DNA of 64,000 nt, from NCBI GenBank assembly GCA_949358305.1, contig OX442317.1, forward strand, positions 16,674,516 through 16,738,515, in the 5' to 3' direction. Origin of the DNA: Strigamia acuminata (taxonomy: Eukaryota; Arthropoda; Chilopoda; Geophilomorpha; Linotaeniidae). Numbering within the stretch: the stretch's first letter is position 1; every line of letters begins with the position of its first letter. A program made the position numbers and the translations under genes. Under the pieces are notes generated by a model, which was given only the letters and a program-made list of their open reading frames with translations, ran no database searches and was not told where the DNA came from. This document shows, one piece after another, positions 20,962-30,499 of this stretch.

Positions 20962-21399
20962 GGGGGGGGAGGGGGTGCGCCTAAAGGAACAAAACTTTAT
21001 TTGCTGTTCAGTTTATTCATTTATTCTGTTCATTCGTCCATTTATTTATTTATTTGTCTGTTTTGCAATTGTTTCACTTCGCTGCACCTGTGTGTGTGTG
21101 TGTGTGTGTGTTTTTCTCTTTCCTTTTTCTCAAATTATGGAAAAAGTTTGTATAATTTTATTTTCGTTCGGTCCATTAAACTAATGCATTCGATCGATTC
21201 AGTGTGACATTTTATTAAATTTGAATAAAAGATGTGAAAAAATGGATAAAACGCAATGATCGCGCGCGTGACCGAGCGCCTAATTGCGTGACCGTGACTA
21301 TCCGCTTCCGTCACCGCTCCGGGAGGTTTTCCGATCTTGTACGACATAGTAGATGGATGTGGCGTTGGTGGAACCCTTCAAAAATTTAAAAAAAAAAAA

Positions 21400-21430
<31 letters not shown>

Positions 21431-21435
21431 ATAGA

Positions 21436-21486
<51 letters not shown>

Positions 21487-21861
21487 AATATCATAGAGAA
21501 ACAAAACAGATGAGAGATCCGTTCGTCGTTTAGTTACGACGACTGAATAAGTAGTTTAAAACGTAAATAAATTAAATAAAACCAAAAAAAAAAAATAAGT
21601 AAATAAATAAAAGGGATCAAATCTTTCGACCCCTCCCCCCCCTCTCACAGGCCCTGGGAAAGGGAGTATGTGTAATGGCACGTACACATCGTCTTTTTTG
21701 AATATTTATCCCGTAGATATGAAGAAGATCGACTGAAACGAAAATTCGGAAGAGTCGAGACTCGAACCCACGACCCACGACTCCGTAAGGCGGGTGACTA
21801 CCCACTCGACCACCTGGGCCGACGATAAAAGGTCGCCGTTATCGGTGTTGTTGTTTGTTGT

Positions 21862-21909
<48 letters not shown>

Positions 21910-22143
21910 TTTTGTTTGCAATTAGTGTCACTAGGTATCGCGTCATAGCGCCGTAGTGTCACGACATTTCAGTTCGCCGCGCACGTGTGGCTGCCCCCTC
22001 GCTCGACGGCGTCACACAGCGAGTGGTCCAACTATTCTACTTTCCCAACAACCGGAAACTCGTGGCACAACAAACCAACATTGATGTTGCCACCACCATC
22101 GTCGTTTTATTCTCTCAGCGGTGTCGAAATTGTCTGTTTTTAG
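20962..22143. other. Microsatellite-rich spacer, left arm
   Basis: Holds a (GT)n run near 21090, a long (AAAT)n array at 21394-21488, the tRNA-like sequence at 21750-21823, and a (TTG)n array at 21846-21910. Minus-strand ORFs here are translations of microsatellites. The mirror region is 55396-56528, where the AAAT and TTG arrays are shorter. Confidence 0.6.
21750..21823 (-). tRNA. tRNA-like sequence, left arm (probably a tRNA relic)
   Basis: On minus, an A-box-like TGGTCGAGTGG and a B-box-like GGTTCGAGTCT are spaced as in a tRNA, with a possible D-stem GGTG/CACC. The anticodon and T stems are poorly paired and the acceptor ends do not match, so a working tRNA is unlikely. It resembles the head of a tRNA-derived short element or an RNA polymerase III promoter. 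Present in both arms. Confidence 0.4.
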
Positions 22144-23488
22144 ATGGAACCGAAGCGTGAAGAAGAGAGGCGACCAAGATGGCCACCTATTCCCGTTATC
22201 GTGGTAAGCGCGTTTACATCCTTATGAACCCGGGCTATTAAACGGAGTGGTACGGCGCGTATGTGCATATTTTTCTGATTTGATTGATTAATTATTTCCA
22301 GGTCGATGACGAGGAAGGGGACGATGACGCCACCCTCACTATTGTCGCCGCCGCCGCCAACGTCAACGACGCACCGTTGTGCAGTGCTAAAGAGGAACCC
22401 GAAATCGAAGTGAGAATCTGTAATGTCGTGCCTTGGTTCACCTCGATTCATTAATTCGTCCATTTACTTACTTACTTACCCATCTACTGGTCTGTGTCTC
22501 TAGATTGGGGTGGTTGAGGTGGAAGTACCATACGAGGGAGGAGGAGGAGGAGATGAGCGACCCGCGATGGAAGAAGATGTCGAGATGGAACGGGAACTCG
22601 CGATTGAGGAGAATCGGAAACGCGCGATTGCAGAAGATCTGGAACGCGCGATTGGAGAGGATTCGGAACGCGCGATTGGAGAGGATCGGGAACGCGCGAT
22701 TGGAGAGAAACGGAAACGCGCGATTGGAGAGGAAGAGCGAGGAAATGGAGAATCAATGAGCGCGCGGTTTCTATTGGCGCAAATTCAACAAACACGAGAG
22801 GAGCAGCGACAGTTGCGTCGAGTCGTGGATGACGAGTTGGGGGAGTTGAAGCGAGAGATAGGATCGCTTCGAGGGCAACTTGAGGAAAAAGAAAAATTGA
22901 TGATCACAGAGAGGATGAAAGATCTGGATGCGTGGCACCAAAAAGAATACCGACAACAATTGAAATACCATAAGGAATATGAGGAGCATCAATTACGATT
23001 GCGTCTCGCGCAACTGGAGCGAGAAAAAAAAATTCAGTTGGAGGAGTGGCGCAAAAAGGACCTAAAGAGGCAGAAGAAGTGTCGCGAAGAAGACCTAAGG
23101 CAGCAGCGGGAGTGGGCGATGCACCCACCCGGACAAGGAGTATCGTGGGCCCGGTATGTAGGGGGTTATGCGGAGCAGTTGAAAAATAATTCAACGGAGC
23201 TGGGGGTTCGGGCGGCGAAGATAGAGGCACTCGAAGTGCTGGTGGAAAGTCTCAAAGAGCGGTTGCGGAAGGAGTGGCAAATTGGACATAACCAAGAACG
23301 GAGTTCGCGGTTGATCGCCAGATTCGTGAGTGTATCTATCTCTTTCTTTCTTTCTCTTTCTTTTTTTTTTCCCCCCCCCTTCATTCTCTCTCTCTTTTTA
23401 GGGGTCGTGTCCAAAGTTGAGTCGTCCCCCGGATCTTTTTGACAAAGCCATTCAAACCGAGCAACCAGAAAAACCCGAAACAATTTGA
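22144..23488 (+). CDS. Gene B, left copy: coiled-coil protein with RAIGED repeats
   Basis: Four exons, 22144-22203, 22302-22409, 22504-23325 and 23402-23488, all joined in phase 0 by GT-AG introns, give 358 residues. Exon 1 is basic and exon 2 is acidic/Ala-rich. Exon 3 starts acidic, then carries five or six tandem copies of an (E/K)RAI(G/A)E(D/K) unit (about residues 95-140), followed by a long Glu/Arg/Gln-rich coiled-coil (about 145-310). It ends in a short Pro-rich tail. No enzymatic motif is visible. It lies tail-to-tail with the transposase gene, and the mirror copy is at 54045-55395. A structural or DNA-associated role is possible but unproven. Confidence 0.72.
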
Positions 23489-23555
23489 GGGCGACTCGGA
23501 CGATACAAAAACCGACGCGAGACCAACGAGTCAATTGATGCCCATTCTTATTTTA

Positions 23556-23623
<68 letters not shown>

Positions 23624-23635
23624 TATTATTGTCAT
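23556..23635. repeat. (ATT)n microsatellite between gene B and transposase
   Basis: About 25 ATT units. The matching site in the right arm (53938-53980) has roughly 10-12. Confidence 0.9.
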
Positions 23636-23758
23636 CTCATCATCGCCACCGCTGCATCTATCACACGATAAATAGATAAAAAAATTGTTACATGTTCTGG
23701 TGGAAATCATAAAAGTTTATTTATTTATTGAGTTTTACAAACAAAAGAGCATAGAAAA

Positions 23759-26072
23759 TCACGGCAATCTACCGGCGCCGGCTTCGTGGAGTTGGAAACA
23801 ATTGCGGTAGCGTGGGCGACATAGGTGGGTCCGGCAGGGAGCGCACCAGAAACTGCTCTCGTGGCGTTCTTTGTGGACCTCGCGACACACCACGCATCGA
23901 CAACTTTTCCCCGCGTGCTCCATTCGATGGACGACGGGTCCAGTAGGTAGGGCCGCGCGCGAGGCTGTGGTCGTCGTCCTCGTCCTCTCCCGAGCCAAGA
24001 GTTGAGCGACAAGTGCCCTTCGGAATTGTAATTGCGATCGATCGCCGCGCGCGGAGGCTGTGACTTCGCGCATGTTGATTCGGGCGTTGACACACACTGC
24101 GGGGAATAAATGGAAAACGACGAGTCGAGATTAAGATTGTAACGATAACAATAATGATAATAATCAGAGATTGGGGCCTTGATCCCACCTTGATTCAGCT
24201 TTTGAAAGAAGAAGTATCGGTGCCAATAACTGGACCGGCGTCCGATGTGGAATGAGGAGACGAGTCGGTTCAAGACGTCTACCCAATGAAAATTTTCGAT
24301 GTAGGACAGTGCGGGCGCCGGACATGCAATATCCACGTTCCTGCCACCGATACGACGCAAGACACGGCCGGCCGCTGACAGTGGGTCGACGTTCGTACTG
24401 AGCAAACTCACGGTGGTTGTGTCTCGCCACGCAGTGAGCACCAACCGACCGTTTTGTCGTTGTATGAAATCGCCTACAAAAAAAAAAAATGAGAGAGATA
24501 GATAGAATAAAAATTAATAATTGAATAAATCAAACGCGCGTTCACGTCCGAGCAAATGCGTTATCTCTCCGGTTGCCTTGATATCGTCTGAGTGTCGAAA
24601 AATCTGATGGCATCTGGGCCGAATTGGCCCGCAGCGTCCCCACGGCCATGGTGTTGTGGCGGGTGAAGAGGTGTTCGAATAACACGGCGGACGAAAATCG
24701 ATTATCGCAGGCGATAGTGTACCCCATGCCGAGATAGTGTCTGGCCACGTATACGACGATGCGTCCGAGGACACTACCCGGATACCTAGCAAGTTTGGAG
24801 TAAAGCAATCCGAGGTGAAATAGAAAAGGCAATGAATTGACTCACTCTGGTTCCGGCTCTTCGTCCGGGTCAAAATACATCTTGGTGCGCTTACCCAAGT
24901 GCACCTCGTCGTTCAGCACGTAGCCAGTGCCCGCTTCGCACAACGTGAAAAGTTCAAATCCCCATTTGATGGGTTTGGCCGGTTGGAAGACCTGGAAGAA
25001 ATTTGCCGAACGAATGAACAAATGTAGACAACTTTATGAATAAATAAATGTACGCACTTTTATCTTTGATAGACCTCGAAAGGCGATCATCGACTCGTCA
25101 ATGCAGAGCGTCGTCCTTGGTTGCCGACATGCGCGGAAGCGTTTGTTGACCAGGTCGGCGAACAAGCGAACTTTCATCGCGCGGTCGTCCTGTTCGCGTT
25201 CTTTCAAAAATGACACCCTTTCCGCCGTTGTGCTGCCGCCATCGGGGCCGCGTGCAGAGCCGGTAACGTGCAACCGTTGGTAGGACGGTTGCGTGCCGTA
25301 ATGAAGGTACCGCGAAATCTCCTGAAACCTCTTGTGTGTCATGGCTCGCCCAACGGCCGGTGCACCGAGATCGCCGACGTTGCTGCTCGACCAGTAGTGT
25401 CGCAATTCGGGTTGTTTGTTGTAGCCGGCCAAGACGTGGATCCCTAGATATACATAAAACTCATCGAGCGTTAGAGGGCGGACCCGCGCGCGCGCCCTTG
25501 TCGCTGTCCCTCTCGGTTGTGGCGGGTGTTGCGATCGAGACGGAAGTCGGGGCTGTCGCCCGGCGGCCAGCTCGGCTGCCCTTCTGTCGGCCGCGGTGAT
25601 ACACACTCTCAAAACACTGCGTTGTGGTCCGGGTGCTCCAGCGCCACTACCGCAAGCCACGGCGACCAACGTTCTTTGTCTAGTTCTCGGACCTCGTGGT
25701 CGTTGCATCGAACGCGTCTAAAACGAAAAACATGTATATTATACGAACAATCAACCAAAAGCGCGTCTGAGAACCCCCGTGAACGACGTGTGCAACGTGT
25801 GCGTCAACTTTTCCCAACACCTGTACTCGCGTTCTTCCCACTTCTTTCTCCTGCTTCGCCTCTCTCCGAATGGCCCGGTTCGTCGCCGTCACGGTGAAGC
25901 GAGCCGCCTCGCCAAAGAGTTCCTCGAAATAGTCGAATTCCGAGCTGGTAGCCACGCATCGGCCGCGATAGCCGGGTGTTTCGCCGTCGAATCCGACGTC
26001 CTGTCGGTACCGCGTCGTCGTGGCGGCCCATACGCGCTTGTCGTTGGGCGTTTTTGGAAAACCGTCCGTCAT
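23759..26072 (-). pseudogene. piggyBac transposase, left copy, with a lost splice donor
   Basis: Same six-exon layout and exactly the same 2314-base span as the intact right copy; expected exons are 25821-26072, 25058-25717, 24846-24991, 24565-24785, 24189-24473 and 23759-24096. The donor of intron 4 reads AT instead of GT at 24563-24564, after GGAG. Without splicing, the frame continues only about nine codons to a stop, which would remove the third catalytic Asp and the Cys-rich C-terminus. There are also some missense differences (for example Leu for Arg after IAFRG). It is probably inactive unless a cryptic donor is used. Confidence 0.8.
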
Positions 26073-26678
26073 GGACCTAGGCAAAACAAAACAAAACAAA
26101 AAAACAAAAAAAAAAACAAAAAAAAAGTAAAGTAAAGTAAAGTAAAGTAAAGTAAAGTAAAGTAAAGTAAAATAAGTAGGGACAAACGAGAAAATTTTGC
26201 AGTGGAAATAGCGCGGGTGGCTATTTGCATTGGTATTTCAGGGAAAATAGGATGCAGGATATTCCCACGATATGTATATGCATTATTGCGACAACATTTG
26301 GTGCACCTTTCTTCGCGATTTACCAGAGTCGGTCGAGTAGATCTTTTAACAAACCTCCGAGAAGGGTTGGACACGGGTATCTGATAATAGGGGGTTCGGG
26401 TTTGCAAATAACGCGCGGTCATTAAATGGCGCGCGGGTTGGTGCGCGTGTGCAGCGCGGATGAAGATTGACACGTTATCAAAACGTAATCGTTGTCACGT
26501 GCTGGGAACGTGATTAAAGGGGAAGCAATGGCACACGTGTTATCCTCCCTTCCCCCTTGAAATACCGATGCGTTTTAAATTTCATCACGGGTTTAAATGG
26601 TAAATGATGCCAATCTTCATTTAAATTTAGAGTAAAATACAAATTATGTTAGCTTTTGAATGCAACTGGTGAAAATAT
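26073..26678. other. Upstream region of the left transposase copy
   Basis: Contains an (AAAGT)n array near 26125-26172 and poly-A/C tracts next to the ATG, then unique sequence with CpG-rich segments and an AAGGGGAAGC stretch. It is expected to hold the promoter, and, if the element is a simple piggyBac, one terminal repeat. No TTAA-CCC terminus was recognised. The segment ends where the gypsy3 LTR begins. Confidence 0.5.
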
Positions 26679-27145
26679 TGTTACGTGGCCAACTGGCCAA
26701 TAATGACCACGTAACTTATAACTATTTTGATAGACATCATTTAATAACTAAGAGTGAAATGAACAGTCAGAGCCTGAATTGAAATTATAACAGTATCCTT
26801 TATTCTTTTAAATACAAATCATAAACTTAATTGAAATCATAAAACTAAACCTAAAACTAAAGTAAACATTAAGACTAAAGACATGAATAACACCTTCTTT
26901 CTTATTTGCAAACTAATCATGCCATATACTGGCTGAAACATTAATCATTGGAAGTCCTGGGAAGACTGAGGTCCAAGAGTCAAAGTGCCTCTTTTATACC
27001 CAAGTCACCCCCCTGAGTTAGTTCTAATTGACTCGCCCGTGATGTCACCATCACGTACGCAGTCTAGTGATAGATTTTGACAACTCTAATAACATTTGTG
27101 CTGGTTTGAGATGGTCGGCAGACGACGCGACTCAACCGCATGACA
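26679..27145 (-). repeat. gypsy3 3' LTR
   Basis: A 467-bp segment with TG...CA ends (plus strand TGTTACGTGG to GCATGACA). The 5' end on plus contains an inverted repeat, TTACGTGGCCA and TGGCC. The adjoining purine-rich tract AAAGGAGGGAGT on minus supports the border. Confidence 0.75.
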
Positions 27146-27932
27146 ACTCCCTCCTTTAATTTTTTGGTCTCCAAAAACCAAAGCAATCAAAATTTAAACT
27201 ATCCCACGTGTTATTCATTCTAATAATCTTTATTTTAACACTAAAACTACGAGTCATTCCCATGTGTTATTCATATCTTCATGTCATTTAGTCAGAAATA
27301 AAATTTACAAAAGAAAATTTCAATGTCAATCAATATATTTCAATGCTACACCAATTATTCATAATAACACTTTTTGGATTTTCTCATCTACATTATATTA
27401 CTTTTTTTTTCTTTTTTCGCTATTTTCTATATTAAAACATATTTTTTTAAGTAAAATACACAAAAAAAAACAAAATCAAATTACAACTTAAAATTTACAC
27501 CAGAGGTTTAAGTTTTTCGGTCTCCTCTTTGAATGGCTCCAGTTGTTTTATGGGTTACTCGTACAAAACTCGATGTCTCAGGTGAATTGACCAATATTCC
27601 AGATGCATTCCAAATTAATTCCCAATTCAATCCGAATCTATTTCCAATTCTGTCTATTGTAACTATTTATTTAAATTATGAAGTCTAAACTAATTAAATA
27701 TTCAATGTGAAAATTCCCAAGTTAATAATTTCTGTGCAATTTCTCGAAAATAATGACGTTAGATTCGTCTCAAATTTCCGCATTCCTAAACTTTTAATTC
27801 AATTGTTCCACAACAATACCTACTTTCACACGAAAACTCGTTGAAAAATAAAGCTTTGTTAAGTTCAAATCAGGCTTAAATCAGGCTTTGTCTCAGGTCG
27901 CTACAATTTACTTGTGCTTTCTTTGACAAAAC
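27146..27932 (-). other. gypsy3 3' untranslated region
   Basis: AT-rich sequence between the pol stop and the 3' LTR. No credible ORF. Confidence 0.5.
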
Positions 27933-30140
27933 CTAATAAAATGTGGTGTAATCACGTCGATCCTGCTTTCGTAGGCGGCGTGACCGGAAACTGCTAATTT
28001 CAGGCGGCCGCGCGTGCGCGTCGTTGTCAACCGCACTTGCGACACCTGGTGACGGTTTCGGTAGTTGTTTTTTCTCAGTTTTCGTCACAAGTTCGTTTTC
28101 GAATAGGCCTCGTAACGATATCTGGTCGTCATCGTCAATGAAACGTTCCGTTGCCGCGGGAACAGGTCTGTTTGACGAATTTTCGTTGTTTTTCGTGACT
28201 ATTTCATTCTGTTTGTCTGTTTCTGTCAAATCCTCCGCAAATGTAACCTTTTTAGCTGTTAAAGGTTTCATTATGTCATCTGAGATTTCTTCTCTTGCCT
28301 TGTATGGTTTTAATCGCTCTATGTTTACAATATCCATTTTCTTACCTGACGAACTTCGAATTTCGTAATCATTTGGTGCTGTTCTTCGCACTATCTCATA
28401 TGGACCAGAGAATTGTGGCAGGAGTTTCTCGCTCAAACCAACCTTTCTATTTGGTGTTTTCAAATATACTAGTTCTCCTGGGTCGAATTCCACATGTACT
28501 CTGTCCAAATCAAAGCGTTTCTTGCTTTTTTCACCTTGTTCTTGTATCCGTTCATTAGAAATTCTCCTTGCTTCCCTGATAAATCTGGAAGTACGCAAAG
28601 TGAATTCTTTTCGAGGAAGATTTAGATTAACATCCACATTGAGATCAGCTTCATAACCTCGCATTAAATAATAAGGGGTATAACCTGTTGTTTCATGTAC
28701 TCCAGTATTATAAAAGAAAAGAAGAAATGGCAAAAATTCATCCCAATCCGTATGATCTTTATTTACATAATTCTGCAACATTTTTGCTAATGTTGCATTA
28801 AATCTTTCCGTGAGCCCATTTGTTCTTGGATGGTATCCGGAAGTGCTCTTGTGGACGGATTTGAATAATGCAGATATCTCCTTAATCATCTCATTTCTGT
28901 ATTCTGTTCCCTTATCACTCAAAATCTCTCGTGGGCTTCCTTCTTTCACCATGACTTCATAAACAAGTGCTTTCGCTGCTTCAAGAGCTGTGCAAGCTGG
29001 TGCTGCTCTAGCTATTGCAGTGCGCGATAAATAATCCGTAATAACGAAAACAAACTTGTTTCCCGTGTCAGATGTTGGAAAACTTCCTAAAGTATCTATG
29101 GCGACTCTTTCAAACGGTCTCGACACTGTCGACCACGGTTGCATCAATCCTTTTGGTGGCGTTGTCATAGTTTTTGCACTTGCACACGATGAACATGAGA
29201 GTACGTGATTCCTCACGTCCCTATAGATCTTAGGCCAGAAGAATCTTGTTCTTATTCTCTTCCACGTTTTGTTAAGGCCTAAATGAGCTCCAGTAAGACC
29301 GTCATGCATTTCAACTAATACGCACCTGCGTAAATGCTGCGGAACATACAACAATTCTTCCGTGTTTAAGGAATCAAATTTCTTCTTCTTAAACAAAGTG
29401 TCGCCTTGAAGTACGAATTGCTTTAGCGTTCGTCTTCTGTTGCGCGGAAGTTGCTCATTTTTCTGCAAGGTTGTGATGATTTCCAAAATCTTCTGATCTT
29501 TGCGCTGCTCAGCAGGCAAATCGAGATTCTCGAGAGCTAGTGAAGGAATTTCTATGACTTCTTCTCCACCAACCTCTTCTGGAATTCTACTTAATGCATC
29601 GGCATCTGTGTGTTTCTTGCCCGACTTATGCAGTACATCATAATCGTAATCAACCAATTGCAGACTCCATCGTGCTAACCTACCATTTGGATTCTTGACG
29701 CTTTTCAGCCATTGCAGGGCTGAATGGTCCGTGATGATGGTAAACTTCTTTCCGTACAAATAAGGTCGATACTTCTCTATGCCAAACAATATGGCGAGAC
29801 ATTCTCTTTCCGTCGCGTTATAGTTCTGTTCGGCTTGGCTGAGCAACCTACTTGCATAACATATAACATGCTCCTGATTATTGATCTTCTGCTTCAGGAT
29901 AGCTCCAAGACCATAAGCGCTAGCGTCCGTCGATATTATAAATGGCTGTGCGAAATTGGGGTGAGCCAGCACAGGTACCGTTACCAAAGCTGTTCTTAGT
30001 CGCTTAAATGCTTCTTCATGAGGCGGTCCCCAGTCGAATTTCTCGTCTTTCTTCGTAAGGTTGACCAAGGGTTTGGAAATATCAGCAAATCCTAAAATGA
30101 ATTTTCTATAATATGAACACAAACCCAAAAATCCCCATAT
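27933..30140 (-). pseudogene. pol: gypsy3 pol fragment (RT end, RNase H, integrase)
   Basis: About 730 codons, uninterrupted, starting inside RT at FLGLCSYYRKF. RNase H shows STDASAYGLGAIL, ERECLAILFGI and TDHSALQWL. Integrase has the zinc domain (H-x3-H around HDGLTGAHLG, C-x2-C in CSSC) and D/D/E in the VAIDTLG, LSDKGTEY and NGLTERFNATL contexts. The lack of stops suggests recent truncation. It cannot make a functional polyprotein. Confidence 0.9.
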
Positions 30141-30499
30141 CCTTTTCGCGGATTGGCTTCCGCGAAATCCGCATTTCGGGGGCGACTATTCTGGGGATTC
30201 CGGGTGGACCAAACTCTTCCGGAAAATGTCCGGGGTGGTGTTGGGAGTGTCAATAGACTGTTTTGTGTCAAGGTTGTCAATTTTCATGTGAGTATTGGAA
30301 GGTTCATTTCTGCACATTCTCATGTATTTTTTTTCACAGGAGCGACAAGGAGCGATGAAGCGGGATCGAGCGAGAGTGGGTAAAATAAACTGGTTTACGT
30401 CTCCAATGCGCGTTCAAGATGGAATACGAACTCGGAATCGACTCCAACACGCGTTCGCGTGACATACGGACGCATTCACGACCCAGATCAAAAAATGAT
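30141..30499. other. Junction segment with a fragment resembling the ORF at 1-1336
   Basis: On minus, 30150-30245 encodes a peptide containing EEFGPPGIPRI that resembles TELGPPGTPTL in the ORF at 1-1336, with His-Pro context before it. The DNA shares the run TCCGGGTGGACCAA. This could be a decayed relative of that gene fused to truncated gypsy3. The rest (30250-30499) is unassigned and grades into the satellite. Confidence 0.4.

Larger units (their letters stand above)
11422..26678. repeat. Left arm of a large inverted duplication
   Basis: Excluding gypsy2 (12220-18800), this segment matches the reverse complement of 50866-59468 over about 8.6 kb, with very few differences by eye. Shared landmarks are transposase, genes B, C and D, the tRNA-like sequence and all microsatellites. 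Similarity stops at 11422, next to the gypsy1 LTR, and at 26678, next to the gypsy3 LTR, so the true arm may once have been longer on both sides. Microsatellites are mostly longer here than in the right arm. Confidence 0.95.
26679..30140 (-). mobile_element. 5'-truncated Ty3/gypsy element (gypsy3)
   Basis: Minus-strand element with a 3' LTR (26679-27145), a purine tract just upstream, and the C-terminal two-thirds of pol. Everything before the RT connection region (gag, protease, most of RT, 5' LTR) is missing; similarity to gypsy stops at about 30140. The LTR starts exactly where the left inverted arm loses similarity to the right arm, so gypsy3 either inserted there or marks the rearrangement breakpoint. 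Confidence 0.85.

Noticed and set aside
21750-21823. Functional tRNA gene
   Set aside because: A and B boxes are present, but the anticodon, T and acceptor stems do not pair.
21706-21921. ORF with a poly-Gln run, and its Asn-rich counterpart at 55577-55828
   Set aside because: It is the translation of the TTG/CAA microsatellite together with the tRNA-like sequence, without a convincing start.
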